This document shows positions 17,424 to 26,656 of a stretch of DNA of 36,425 nucleotides, in pieces. Origin of the DNA: Bacteroidetes bacterium MedPE-SWsnd-G2 (GTDB lineage Bacteria > Bacteroidota > Bacteroidia > Flavobacteriales > Flavobacteriaceae); contig MPDE01000016.1 in NCBI GenBank assembly GCA_001874335.1, positions 1 to 36,425 of the forward strand, given 5' to 3'. The notes under the pieces were generated by a model. The model saw nothing but the letters and a program-made list of their open reading frames with translations, was not told the DNA's origin and ran no database searches. The position numbers were made by a program, and so were the translations under genes. Every line of letters begins with the position of its first letter. Within the stretch, counting starts at the first letter, position 1.

Positions 17424-17463
17424 TAGCGAGAACGAGATTTGAACTCGTGACCTCTGGGTTGTG
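17424..17463 (-). other. 3' half of a tRNA gene: probable attachment site of an integrative element
   Basis: Reading leftward, the strand carries a 3' anticodon-stem half (CCCAG), variable loop AGGTC, an intact T-arm (ACGAG-TTCAAAT-CTCGT) and the acceptor 3' strand TCTCGCT with discriminator A; CCA is not encoded. Upstream, where the 5' half should be, the sequence is AT-rich and cannot pair (GAATTTT instead of a CTGGG-like strand). A partial tRNA of this kind is the usual product of tyrosine-recombinase integration into a tRNA 3' end. Because the remnant reads leftward, the element should lie on its right side, with the intact tRNA at the other end. The tRNA identity cannot be decided, as the anticodon may be element-derived. 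Confidence 0.75.
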
Positions 17464-17529
17464 AAAATTCTTACAAAAATAAATAAAATATTGATTTTCA
17501 GTGTTTTAAAATTTCTGAAATAATATTTT

Positions 17530-17560
17530 GTGTTCAAAAAGTGTGTTCAGTTTGTGTTCA
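17530..17560 (+). repeat. Three GTGTTCA direct repeats near the att site
   Basis: GTGTTCA occurs at 17530, 17543 and 17554, about 70-90 bp inside the proposed element end. Short spaced repeats in this position resemble the arm-type binding sites of tyrosine integrases. The match is by layout only. Confidence 0.4.
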
Positions 17561-17632
17561 CTTTTTGGTTAAAAATAATGATATTTAAAGGTAATGAATT
17601 TGAAATTACATCAAAGAAATTTTATTTGTTTT

Positions 17633-18733
17633 TTAATTTCTTCTGTTCCAAAATTTTGAAGACGACCATCGAGTTTCCATTGCATAATATTTCGATTTTA
17701 TTTTCAGGTAATCGCTATATATATTTTCAAGATCTGTTTGATATAGGTCTTTTGTTTCCTCATTCAATAGGAGATTATTAATAATGTGCTTGGAAGCATA
17801 TATAGCAGAACTAATCGAGAATCCAAGGCCCATAGAAGATATGGGATCAAATGAAGCTGCAGCGTCTCCAACTGCTATATAGCGATCAATATTTCTTGAA
17901 TCAGAGATATGGGTTTGAGCGTTTCTAACCCAAATTTTGCTATTTATAGGTTGTTTTAAATGGAATAAACTTTTTATATGCTCGGTTTGTGTTAGTTGTT
18001 TCGTCCAATTGTCATTTTGATGAATTTTTAAGTCTGAGATGATATCGGAATCTGTAAATAAGGTAAGAACAGCTTTTTTATTTGGTAGGCACGCAGTATA
18101 CCACCAACCGTTTTCTACAGATTCAATAGTTTGATCAAATGTTGTTGATGGCAGATTTACAAACATCCCGACTCCCATTAGGCTATCAAGTTTATTACAA
18201 GCAGCTCCCACTTTTTTGTTTATAGAACCGGATCTTCCAGACGCATCAACTAAATATTTGGCATTTATAGTAAACTTTCCGAAATTCGGATGTATAAGTA
18301 ATACATCCCAACTTTTATTATTTAATTGTGTTATTGCAAGACATTTTGTTTTGGGGTAAATTATAGCTCCTTGGTTAGATGCAGCTTCAATTAATCTGAA
18401 ATCAAAATTTTCTCTATTCATTTGTAATGTTGGCTCATCAGCTGAAAATATCGAGTTTATAGTGCTTACCGAATTACTGCCCCAATACGATTTACTTGCA
18501 TGTGAAGGTGAGAAGGTTCCTTTTTTAAAATCTGTTTTATTTAATTTTAAATACGAAAGCAAATCGAAAATGCTTGAGGAGACCTGTTCACCAACTCTGG
18601 TTGTGCTGAAATCTGAATGCTCTATTAAAGTTACTTCAATGTTTGAATAGTGAAGTATACTTAAGGCGGTGGAGGCTCCACTTGGGCCTCCACCTATTAT
18701 AAGTACATCTGTAAATTGAGATTGATTTGGCAT
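17633..18733 (-). CDS. lodB: LodB-like FAD-dependent flavoprotein
   Basis: A 366-residue flavoprotein of the tryptophan-halogenase/geranylgeranyl-reductase-like fold. The N-terminal dinucleotide-binding motif is VLIIGGGPSGAS (residues about 10-21). The second FAD motif is YIAVGDAAASFDPISSMGLGFSISSA (about 285-310), where the halogenase catalytic Lys region is not evident. Its ATG overlaps the stop of the oxidase gene by one base (TAATG), so the two are translationally coupled. In Marinomonas the flavoprotein LodB is required to form the cysteine tryptophylquinone cofactor of the oxidase LodA. Here the same role is inferred from family and context. Confidence 0.82.
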   Translation of the reverse strand: MPNQSQFTDVLIIGGGPSGASTALSILHYSNIEVTLIEHSDFSTTRVGEQVSSSIFDLLSYLKLNKTDFKKGTFSPSHASKSYWGSNSVSTINSIFSADEPTLQMNRENFDFRLIEAASNQGAIIYPKTKCLAITQLNNKSWDVLLIHPNFGKFTINAKYLVDASGRSGSINKKVGAACNKLDSLMGVGMFVNLPSTTFDQTIESVENGWWYTACLPNKKAVLTLFTDSDIISDLKIHQNDNWTKQLTQTEHIKSLFHLKQPINSKIWVRNAQTHISDSRNIDRYIAVGDAAASFDPISSMGLGFSISSAIYASKHIINNLLLNEETKDLYQTDLENIYSDYLKIKSKYYAMETRWSSSKFWNRRN

Positions 18734-20871
18734 TAGCGTCGCATTCTTGTTCCAGAACGTGGTGTTCCTAGTCCCTCACTACTAACACTAATCTTTTTGA
18801 AAATTCTTTTTTCTAGAAAAGAAACCAGTTTTTCAGCCCTTTCATTTTTGACTTTTATACGGTTTAGATCATCTTCAATGAAAAATACAGGTATGGTAGT
18901 TTCATTATCAGCACCATTTCCACTTACTTGACCCACGCCATACTCAACAAACGAAAACAATTCATTTGTCCTTTCCGTTTCTGTAAAATAAGGGAATCCC
19001 TTGTCTTGAGAATTTATATTTCTAATAAATGCCATGGCTGACCAATGTTCTACCATTTGAACAAAACTGTTTATTCCTCTTGCATAATTCATTTGTTGTC
19101 CTGCTGGTAAATGAGATTGCATTTGGCCTTCAAGCGTAGTTTCACCTGTTATGACATCCCAAGGACTTTGTGGCGGCCACCAATACGAATAGTAAGTAGG
19201 AGGGAGTGGTGAATTAACAGGAGCTTTGTTTATTAATTGGTTGTCTGTGTATGTAGTTTTAGACTCTCTCCAAACATCTGTTGTATTTTGGACTTGTTGT
19301 GTTACTCTAACATCCTTGTTAAAATCAGGATTTGTGAAGTTAACAGGCTGTACCGTACATTGGAAAAAATCTGCCTGCCAAGGACAAGCCATTCTTTTAG
19401 TTAAATCTCCTGGTTCACATCCTCCGCCTTCACATTCATCTCTCGAAGGGGTTAATCCCGAAGTATTGTAACCTCCAATTCCTTTTTGATCAGCTATTAT
19501 GTATGGAGCTGAGTATATATTATGATTTTGAATACTCCATGTGACCTCTATACCTGGGCACATTGGCAAACCAACACAATTGCCAACACTGGCTTGGTCT
19601 TCAGTTGATACTGAAAAATCTTGATAGTTTGGATTGTTTTCAAAATTTCCTTTAGCCCATTGTTGTAACATAAAATATTGAGTGTCATTAAGTGCTAAAA
19701 ACTTGACTATATTTTCATTACTAACAGAGTTGCTTCCTGAGTTCATTGGCATCATAGGAAAGGAATTGTCTCCATTTGTTTTGAATAACTGGGATTGCGA
19801 TTGATTAGTTGAAGACTCGGTTTTGATATCTGGACGTCTAAAGTAAGAGAAATAGTTTTCTCGATTACTTTTGTTCTTTTCACTTGGATCTGAAAAGTCG
19901 AATGAAAAAGAACTAAATGCCATCATAGATTGAACATTTGCTACCCATTGATAACCAGAAAAACGTTTAATAATTGGTAATATGTCTCTTTGATAGTTAA
20001 CCAGGTATGAAGAGTTGAAAGTTCCATTTGAACACATTTCAGGTACAAGATTAAAAGCAGTCACACCAACATCAAACATGCTATCACTTAATGTAGAAAT
20101 ATTTACAATTTCTGGAGCAAAATCTGGAGAACCAACAATAACCCATGCATTAATAGTTACCGGTGGAGTGCCATCGTTAAATGTAACCGTGCAGTATACT
20201 GGTCCGTCAGAAATATCGTCGTGCCAAGTGTCAGATCCTCCATAACTTGTTAAAGGTTCATTTCCTCCAGCATTACCATACCCACCTAAAACAACCAATC
20301 GACCTTCCGAATCAGTTTTTAAATCACCTAAAGTCGTAATTGGTGTTCCAGATGAGACTTGATCAGGTGGATATTGAGCTGGATAACCAGTAGGTACATT
20401 GGTTTTATCAAAACCTATACTGCGATTTGGTCCTCCTATAGACCTTGGTCCAGGGTCTATAATTAGGGTCTGTCTTTCATTTTCTCCCGTTTTAGTAGCA
20501 TTTCTAAATGGTACTTTTTGATTTGAATAACTGTTTTGTTCTCCATATAACAAGTTGCCATCTAGTTCACTGTATTGGTACCAAGCAGCTTTTTTGTTTG
20601 CTAGATGAACATTCCAAACCATGGATGCTACATTAGGTGAGTTGCAGGTAATTTCTATTCCTTGAGCATTTAAGACTTTAAACTGTTGACCTTGTCTTCT
20701 AACTTGACTTTCATCATCCTTAAAGTTTATTATGGGGCCAAGTTTATTGCCGTTGGCATCGGCCTCATAGGGTAGTCCTCCAATTTCATCAGGTGATAAA
20801 CAAAATTGTTTTGTGCTATTTCCTAACCTTGCAACCCCAATCGAAGGGGAGATTCTTAATTGTGTGTTCAT
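18733..20871 (-). CDS. lodA: LodA-like CTQ-dependent amino-acid oxidase
   Basis: A 712-residue protein matching the LodA/GoxA quinoprotein family, which oxidises lysine, glycine or another amino acid, releasing ammonia and hydrogen peroxide (often antimicrobial). The family start is visible (RISPSIGVARLGNS) and there is no signal peptide, as is common in the family. Candidate cofactor residues lie in ACPWQADFFQC (C496, C505) and YWWPPQSPW (W564, W565, W571); which Cys-Trp pair is crosslinked needs alignment. The gene heads a two-gene leftward operon with the lodB-like gene. Substrate specificity cannot be read. It lies just inside the proposed island end and may be island cargo. Confidence 0.85.
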   Translation of the reverse strand: MNTQLRISPSIGVARLGNSTKQFCLSPDEIGGLPYEADANGNKLGPIINFKDDESQVRRQGQQFKVLNAQGIEITCNSPNVASMVWNVHLANKKAAWYQYSELDGNLLYGEQNSYSNQKVPFRNATKTGENERQTLIIDPGPRSIGGPNRSIGFDKTNVPTGYPAQYPPDQVSSGTPITTLGDLKTDSEGRLVVLGGYGNAGGNEPLTSYGGSDTWHDDISDGPVYCTVTFNDGTPPVTINAWVIVGSPDFAPEIVNISTLSDSMFDVGVTAFNLVPEMCSNGTFNSSYLVNYQRDILPIIKRFSGYQWVANVQSMMAFSSFSFDFSDPSEKNKSNRENYFSYFRRPDIKTESSTNQSQSQLFKTNGDNSFPMMPMNSGSNSVSNENIVKFLALNDTQYFMLQQWAKGNFENNPNYQDFSVSTEDQASVGNCVGLPMCPGIEVTWSIQNHNIYSAPYIIADQKGIGGYNTSGLTPSRDECEGGGCEPGDLTKRMACPWQADFFQCTVQPVNFTNPDFNKDVRVTQQVQNTTDVWRESKTTYTDNQLINKAPVNSPLPPTYYSYWWPPQSPWDVITGETTLEGQMQSHLPAGQQMNYARGINSFVQMVEHWSAMAFIRNINSQDKGFPYFTETERTNELFSFVEYGVGQVSGNGADNETTIPVFFIEDDLNRIKVKNERAEKLVSFLEKRIFKKISVSSEGLGTPRSGTRMRR

Positions 20872-21320
20872 ATTCCATAAAATTTTGATTAATTCTAACT
20901 TTTATAATAGCTATCAAATTTTTAGGGAAAATGTAATAGGATATTTCGTATAGCAATATAAGAAAAATATCAAACTAACTGATAGTGAGTTTGTTGTTTC
21001 TGTTGTTTTGAGGTGTTATTTAGGATTTATGAAATTAATTAAGGTTTAGTTATCCTATTGAAATTAGAATTTGTTATTCAATTATTGAATTGATTCTTTT
21101 TTTAGTACTAATCACTCTAAATATAGGCTGTTGTCTACTATAAGAGTTGAGAATTAAATATTGGTTTTCCTCGATTGTTTACTATTTGCACTAGGTGGTT
21201 GTAACTTAGTGTATTAGGTTTTTTTATTTGTTAAAAATTTCTTTATCATAGAAAAACCTTACAAAGTTAAATAATAAATACCTAAATTTATAACCTTCTA
21301 TTTTATCAATTGGACACTCC
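20872..21320. other. Divergent intergenic region between lodA-like and hsdR genes
   Basis: About 450 bp of AT-rich DNA between divergently read genes. No coding frame or strong hairpin was found. It must contain both promoters; only the hsdR -7 box at its right end matches a consensus. Confidence 0.5.
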
Positions 21321-21328
21321 TATTTTTG
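21321..21328 (+). promoter_or_regulatory. Candidate TAnnTTTG -7 box of the hsd operon
   Basis: TATTTTTG matches the consensus exactly and lies 22 bp before the ATG at 21351. A transcript from it would begin near 21335, after the TTG codon at 21330, which supports 21351 as the real start of hsdR. Confidence 0.45.
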
Positions 21329-21350
21329 ATTGTTACAATGCAAAATAATT

Positions 21351-23726
21351 ATGAACAAAAAATCTTTATCAGAAAGAGATATTTGCACCAAATTTATTAA
21401 TCCTGCTCTTGAAAAAGCTGGTTGGGATATGCGTACTCAAGTTCGTGAAGAAGTATCATTTACGGATGGTAGAATTATAGTGCAAGGAAAGCTATATACA
21501 AGAGGAAAGAGTAAAAGGGCAGATTATATCCTCTATTACAAACCTAATATTCCTATTGCAATAATTGAAGCAAAGGATAATAAACATAAAGTTGGTGATG
21601 GAATGCAGCAAGCATTGGAATATTCTGAAATATTACAAATTCCGTTTGTATTCACTTCTAATGGAGATTCATTTGTATTTCATGACAAGACAAAAACTTC
21701 TGGAAATATTGAAAAAGAAATTAGCTTGGATAGTTTTCCTTCAACTGAAGAGTTATGGGGAAAATATAGTCAAAGTAATGAACTGAGTATACCTGAAATT
21801 CAAGAAGTTGTTACTCAAGATTATTTTGTTGATGATAGTGGAATGTCTCCACGTTATTATCAACAAAATGCAGTAAACCGAACGATAGAAGCTATTGCAA
21901 AAGGTCAAAATCGTATTATTTTGGTAATGGCTACTGGAACAGGAAAGACATATACGGCATTCAATATAATCTGGCGTCTTTGGAAAAATGGTTTTAAAAA
22001 GCGCATCCTCTTTTTGGCAGATAGAAATGCTTTATTAACACAAACCAGAAATGGGGATTTCTCACCTTTTGGTAATGATATTATGCATATCATTAAAAAC
22101 AGAAAAATAGATAAGTCTTATCAAATTTATTTTGCATTGTACCAAGGGTTAACAGGTACTGATGAATCTAAAAATGCATATAAAGAGTTTAGTAGAAACT
22201 TCTTTGATTTAGTAGTGATTGACGAATGTCATCGTGGTTCAGCTTCAGAAGCTTCTGCATGGCGAGAAATATTAGACTATTTTGATTCTGCCACTCAAAT
22301 TGGTCTTACAGCAACTCCAAAAGAAACTAAAGATGTTTCTAACATGGCATATTTTGGTGACCCAGTATATACGTATTCTCTAAAACAAGGTATTGAAGAT
22401 GGGTTTTTAGCGCCATACAAAGTTGTACGCATTTCAATGAATGTAGATGAGGGTTGGAGACCAACGGCTGGATTAATTGATAAATATGGTAATGAAGTCC
22501 AAGACAGAATCTATAATTTAAAAGATTATGATAGAAATTTGGTTATAGATGAACGTACTACAGAAGTCGCAAAAAAAATAACCGAATATTTAAAAGCAAC
22601 AGACCGTTTTGCAAAAACAATAGTGTTTTGTACCGATATAGACCATGCCAATCGAATGCGTCAAGCTTTAATTAATGAGAATGCAGATTTGGTCGCCAAA
22701 CATTGGAATTACTGTGTTAAAATCACTGGTGATGACGAGGTGGGTAAGCAAGAACTTGACAATTTTACAGATGTAGAAGAGCGATTCCCTGTAATAGCCA
22801 CTACTTCCAAAATGCTTACTACTGGTATTGATACCAAAATGGTGAAGTTTATAGTGCTTGAAGCTAATATTGGATCTATGACAGAGTTTAAACAAATTGT
22901 TGGTCGTGGGACACGCATTAGGGAAGCAGATGGGAAAGTATACTTTACGTTAATGGACTTTCGAAAAGCAACCAATTTGTTTGCTGATCCTGATTTTGAT
23001 GGTGATCCAGTTCAAATATATGAACCTGAAGAAGGTGAATCTATTTTACCTCCTAATACCGATGATGATTTAACAGACAATATAAATCCAATTGAAGATG
23101 ATTTTGAAGGACTTACTTCACCTAGTATACCTAATGTTGATATTGATGAAGAAGAACAAGAAGTGAGAAAATATTATGTGAATAATATTAATGTAAAAGT
23201 AATTAATGAACGTGTACAGTATTATGGAAAAGATGGAAAACTTATAACAGAATCGCTTAAGGATTACACAAAGTCAAACATCACTAAGGAATTTAGATCT
23301 TTAGATGATTTTATTCAAAAATGGCAAACCACAGATAGTAAAGAAGAGTTGTTAACAGAATTAGCTGAGCATGGTGTGCTTTTAGAAGCCTTAAAGGAGG
23401 AGGTAGGTCAAGATTTAGACCCTTTCGATTTAATTTGCCACGTTGCATATGATCAACCTCCACTAACCAGAAAGGAACGTGCTAAAAATGTGCGTAAACG
23501 TAACTACTTCGGTAATTACAGTGAAATGGCACAAAAGGTATTACAAAGCTTATTAGATAAATATGAACAGGAAGGTGTGTTGTCAATAGAAAAGGGTTCT
23601 ATTCTTAAAGTAAAACCATTAAACGAAATGGGATCACCAGTTGAGTTAGTTCGAGCTTTTGGAAAACGTAAAGATTTCGAGCAAGCCATTAAAGAATTAG
23701 AAAATGAAATTTATAATATTGCATAA
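21351..23726 (+). CDS. hsdR: Type I restriction endonuclease subunit R
   Basis: A 791-residue motor/nuclease subunit of a type I restriction-modification enzyme (EcoEI-like size and layout). The nuclease domain shows D58 and E73-A-K75 (PD-(D/E)XK). The SF2 translocase follows: Walker A ATGTGKT (194-200), DECH box 291-294, motif III LTATP near 316, motif VI QIVGRGTR (515-522). An acidic linker (residues about 560-605) leads to the C-terminal EcoEI_R-type domain that docks on HsdM. The frame is open to a TTG at 21330, but ATG 21351 fits the family start better. It is first in the operon R - regulator-like - M - orf - S - GIY-YIG. All motifs are intact. Confidence 0.95.
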   Translation: MNKKSLSERDICTKFINPALEKAGWDMRTQVREEVSFTDGRIIVQGKLYTRGKSKRADYILYYKPNIPIAIIEAKDNKHKVGDGMQQALEYSEILQIPFVFTSNGDSFVFHDKTKTSGNIEKEISLDSFPSTEELWGKYSQSNELSIPEIQEVVTQDYFVDDSGMSPRYYQQNAVNRTIEAIAKGQNRIILVMATGTGKTYTAFNIIWRLWKNGFKKRILFLADRNALLTQTRNGDFSPFGNDIMHIIKNRKIDKSYQIYFALYQGLTGTDESKNAYKEFSRNFFDLVVIDECHRGSASEASAWREILDYFDSATQIGLTATPKETKDVSNMAYFGDPVYTYSLKQGIEDGFLAPYKVVRISMNVDEGWRPTAGLIDKYGNEVQDRIYNLKDYDRNLVIDERTTEVAKKITEYLKATDRFAKTIVFCTDIDHANRMRQALINENADLVAKHWNYCVKITGDDEVGKQELDNFTDVEERFPVIATTSKMLTTGIDTKMVKFIVLEANIGSMTEFKQIVGRGTRIREADGKVYFTLMDFRKATNLFADPDFDGDPVQIYEPEEGESILPPNTDDDLTDNINPIEDDFEGLTSPSIPNVDIDEEEQEVRKYYVNNINVKVINERVQYYGKDGKLITESLKDYTKSNITKEFRSLDDFIQKWQTTDSKEELLTELAEHGVLLEALKEEVGQDLDPFDLICHVAYDQPPLTRKERAKNVRKRNYFGNYSEMAQKVLQSLLDKYEQEGVLSIEKGSILKVKPLNEMGSPVELVRAFGKRKDFEQAIKELENEIYNIA

Positions 23727-25226
23727 TTGAATTTACTAACTAAAATACTGCAACCTGAAGGCAGACGTCTTGAATTTAAAGAAGAAATTCCAACTAATGC
23801 CGAATTAGCAAAAACCATAGTTTCTTTTGCTAATGATGCTGGAGGCGAATTATATATTGGTATAAAGAATCAACCAAGAGAAGTTTCGGGTTTGCAACAT
23901 GACCAATTAGATACTATCGAAAATCGAATTAGTAATATCGTAAATGACCAATGTACACCAACTGTTTTACCGGAAATTACTTTTATTAAAGATAATGGTA
24001 AGTATGTAATTAGAGTTTATATACATAAAGGAAGTAAACCACCATATTTTATTACTTCAAAAGGAAAAGAAAAAGGAACCTTTACTAGGGTTGGTTCTTC
24101 TAATAGATTAGCTTCTTTTGAAATTATTCAGGAATTAGAAAGACAAGGGCAGAATATTTCTTTTGATTCTGTATTATTTTTTAATAAAAATCACGAAGAT
24201 TTAAGTCTTGATAATTTTAAAAGCTTTTTTAAAGAAAAAACGAAAGAAGACGTAACAGTTGAGGTTTTAAAAAAATTAGAACTTATAAAACAAGAACAAG
24301 GTCAATTGTTGCCTACTAACGCCTTAGTGTTATTATCTGATGATAAAATACGTACTCAAATTTTTCCTAATGCTAAAGTAGAGTGTGCTAGATTTAAAGG
24401 AATTATTCCTGGAACTTTTATTGATCAAAAAACTATTGATACAGGTATTGCTTTTCAAGCAGAACAAGCCTATCAATTTATATTACGTCATATTTCACAA
24501 GGCACAGAAGATTATAAAGGTGTTTATAGAAACGACCGTTGGGAATATCCCATTATAGCGATACGAGAAGTTATTAGAAATGCCATAATTCATAGAGATT
24601 ATTCGCTTACAGGAAAAGATATTAAAATTGCCATTTTTGATGATAAATTGGAAATAACTAGTCCAGGAAAATTATTACCTACTGTAGATTTTAATGAGAT
24701 GGATGCAGGTCAATCTGATGTGAGAAATAAAGTGCTTGCACCTGTTTTTAAGCGCTTAGGTATTATTGAACAATGGGGAAACGGATTGCAGTTAATAGCA
24801 GATGATTTAAAAGAATACCCAGAGATAGAGCTTACATGGAAAGAACCTGGTGTCGCTTTTAGAGTTTCATTTATTAAGACAAATTACAAGCAACAGTTAG
24901 AGTCTCAGCAGGAGTTGCAGCAGGAGTTGCAGCAGGAGTTGCAGCAGGAGTTGCAGCAGGAGTTACAGCAGGAGTTGCAGCAGGAGTCTTTGTTTACTAA
25001 AGTTCTACATATTGTAGAAGCAAATACAAGTGCTACCAAAGATATAGCAGTTGCTTTGGGCCAAAAAAGTATTTCGGGCCAATTATATCAAATTATTAAT
25101 CAACTTAGAGAATTGAATTTAATTGCTTGGACCATTCCTGAAACACCAAAAAGTTCTAAACAACAATATAAAATAACAAACAGAGGAATTGTATTTCTTA
25201 AACTATTAAAAGATAAAAAAGCTTAA
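23727..25226 (+). CDS. AlbA_2/HATPase ATP-binding regulator-like protein inside the hsd operon
   Basis: A 499-residue protein that starts with TTG directly after the hsdR stop; no ATG fits the conserved N-terminus. Residues 1-120 are an AlbA_2 (Schlafen-type) domain: EGRRLEFKEEIP and IVSFANDAGGELYIGIKN. Residues about 250-385 are a RecG-like C-terminal HATPase_c_4 domain: AIREVIRNAIIHRDYS, then FDDKLEITSPGKLL and IEQWGNGLQLI. A linker of six QQEL repeats plus a partial one follows (about 394-420), then a winged helix-turn-helix tail to residue 499. Such proteins sit in many type I and defence loci, where regulation or a toxin-like role is suspected. Its stop overlaps the hsdM ATG by one base, so expression is coupled. 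Confidence 0.85.
   Translation: MNLLTKILQPEGRRLEFKEEIPTNAELAKTIVSFANDAGGELYIGIKNQPREVSGLQHDQLDTIENRISNIVNDQCTPTVLPEITFIKDNGKYVIRVYIHKGSKPPYFITSKGKEKGTFTRVGSSNRLASFEIIQELERQGQNISFDSVLFFNKNHEDLSLDNFKSFFKEKTKEDVTVEVLKKLELIKQEQGQLLPTNALVLLSDDKIRTQIFPNAKVECARFKGIIPGTFIDQKTIDTGIAFQAEQAYQFILRHISQGTEDYKGVYRNDRWEYPIIAIREVIRNAIIHRDYSLTGKDIKIAIFDDKLEITSPGKLLPTVDFNEMDAGQSDVRNKVLAPVFKRLGIIEQWGNGLQLIADDLKEYPEIELTWKEPGVAFRVSFIKTNYKQQLESQQELQQELQQELQQELQQELQQELQQESLFTKVLHIVEANTSATKDIAVALGQKSISGQLYQIINQLRELNLIAWTIPETPKSSKQQYKITNRGIVFLKLLKDKKA
24906..24989 (+). repeat. 12-bp tandem repeat array CAGCAGGAGTTG, six units plus a partial seventh
   Basis: Units begin at 24906 and repeat every 12 bp; the fifth ends TTA instead of TTG and the seventh diverges to TCT. 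They encode (Gln-Gln-Glu-Leu)n, likely a helical linker between the ATPase and winged-helix parts. Near-identity at the DNA level suggests slippage-prone, length-variable sequence; the frame is kept at any copy number. Confidence 0.95.
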
Positions 25227-26656
25227 TGAGCAACATAACAACCAACATAAAAGGCATTCGCGATATCATGCGAAAAGACACAGGAGTAGATGGAGATGCA
25301 CAACGTATCTCGCAAATGGTCTGGATGCTCTTTATGAAAATATTTGCCGATAAGGAAGAAGAATGGGAGATCACCATAGACGATTACGAGAGCCCTATTC
25401 CAGAACATCTAAAATGGAGCAACTGGGCAGAAGATGACGAAGGCTTAACTGGTGATGCCTTAATGGACTTTATCAATAACGAGTTGTTCCCAACTCTAAA
25501 GGATTTGGACATTACTATAAGTCCTCAAGCTAAAATCATACGTTCGGTATTTGAGGATACCTACAACTACATGAAAAACGGAACCCTGTTCCGACAAGTG
25601 ATTAACGAGATAGATAAGATTGATTTCAACAGTTCAACCGACCGACATCTGTTTAACGACATTTACGAAACCATATTAAAAGAACTGCAATCAGCTGGTA
25701 GTGCTGGTGAATATTACACACCAAGAGCTGTTACCCAGTTTATGGTGGATATCATTAATCCGCAATTGGGCGAAACCGTACTGGATCCAGCTTGTGGTAC
25801 AGGAGGCTTTTTAACCTGTACCATAGATCATATGCGCAATCAGGTAAAAACACCTAAAGACAGAGATGTATTGCAGAGAGCCATTAGAGGGATTGAGAAA
25901 AAACCCTTACCGCATTTATTGTGTACCACCAATCTCATGGTGCATGGATTTGATTTACCAGCCGTAAACCGAGGCAACTATTTAAACAAACCCTATGCCG
26001 ATTGGGGAAGTTCAGACAAAGTAGATGTTATTCTCACCAATCCGCCTTTTGGAGGTGTAGAGGAAGATGGCACCGAAACAAATTTCCCAAGTAAGTTTAG
26101 AACTAAAGAAACGGCGGACTTGTTCCTCGCTTTGATTATAAAACTCTTAAAATCTAATGGGCGTTCTGCGGTGGTCTTACCAGATGGCACCTTGTTTGGC
26201 GAAGGTGTAAAAACCAGACTCAAACAAGAATTATTGGAGCGTTGCAATCTGCATACCATAGTGCGTTTACCCAATGGTGTGTTTAACCCATACACAGGCA
26301 TTAAAACCAATCTGTTGTTTTTTGAAAAAGGCACACCAACTAAAAACGTCTGGTATTTTGAACATCCTTATCCCGAAGGTGTAAAAAGCTATAACAAGAC
26401 CAAACCCATAAATATTAAGGAGTTTGATTTAGAAAAGAAATGGTGGAATAACCGCGAAGAAAATAAACATGCATGGAAGGTTTCTGTGGAAGACATCAAA
26501 GCCCGAAACTACAATCTGGACATTAAAAATCCACATCAAGAAGTTGATGATTTAGGGACACCTAATGAAATTCTACAGCAATACCAGCAAACCGAAAGCA
26601 AGATTTTAACCATTCAAGAAGAGATTGTGAACCTATTAACCGAAGCCCTAAAATAG
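25226..26656 (+). CDS. hsdM: Type I restriction-modification DNA methyltransferase subunit M
   Basis: A 476-residue N6-adenine methyltransferase. The N-terminal HsdM_N helical domain (residues 1-130) contains DGDAQRISQMVWMLFMKIF. The SAM-binding motif is DPACGTGGF (187-195), preceded by GEYYTPRAVTQFMV, and the catalytic motif is NPPF (272-275). With HsdS it methylates the target to protect host DNA, and with HsdR it forms the restriction complex. All motifs are intact. The ATG overlaps the upstream stop by one base. The DNA looks visibly richer in G+C than hsdR and the gene at 23727, pointing to a mosaic origin. Confidence 0.96.
   Translation: MSNITTNIKGIRDIMRKDTGVDGDAQRISQMVWMLFMKIFADKEEEWEITIDDYESPIPEHLKWSNWAEDDEGLTGDALMDFINNELFPTLKDLDITISPQAKIIRSVFEDTYNYMKNGTLFRQVINEIDKIDFNSSTDRHLFNDIYETILKELQSAGSAGEYYTPRAVTQFMVDIINPQLGETVLDPACGTGGFLTCTIDHMRNQVKTPKDRDVLQRAIRGIEKKPLPHLLCTTNLMVHGFDLPAVNRGNYLNKPYADWGSSDKVDVILTNPPFGGVEEDGTETNFPSKFRTKETADLFLALIIKLLKSNGRSAVVLPDGTLFGEGVKTRLKQELLERCNLHTIVRLPNGVFNPYTGIKTNLLFFEKGTPTKNVWYFEHPYPEGVKSYNKTKPINIKEFDLEKKWWNNREENKHAWKVSVEDIKARNYNLDIKNPHQEVDDLGTPNEILQQYQQTESKILTIQEEIVNLLTEALK

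Larger units (their letters stand above)
16937..17632. other. Long intergenic region holding the tRNA remnant
   Basis: This stretch of about 700 bp has no convincing CDS. From 16937 to 17384 I see only AT-rich DNA, presumably including the promoter of the leftward gene at 16936. From 17385 to 17560 it contains a terminator palindrome, the 3' half of a tRNA gene and a set of short repeats, described separately. Confidence 0.6.

Noticed and set aside
17530-17781. Plus-strand 83-codon frame
   Set aside because: Starts in the GTGTTCA repeats with a TTG codon and overlaps the lodB-like gene in antisense; the product is low-complexity Phe/Lys/Ile.
21330-21350. TTG at 21330 as hsdR start
   Set aside because: The -7 box at 21321-21328 would put the transcript start after it, and the ATG at 21351 matches the family N-terminus.
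24906-24989. CRISPR-like array
   Set aside because: Units are 12 bp, contiguous, without spacers, and in frame inside a gene: a coding minisatellite. No CRISPR array or cas gene was seen anywhere in the window.
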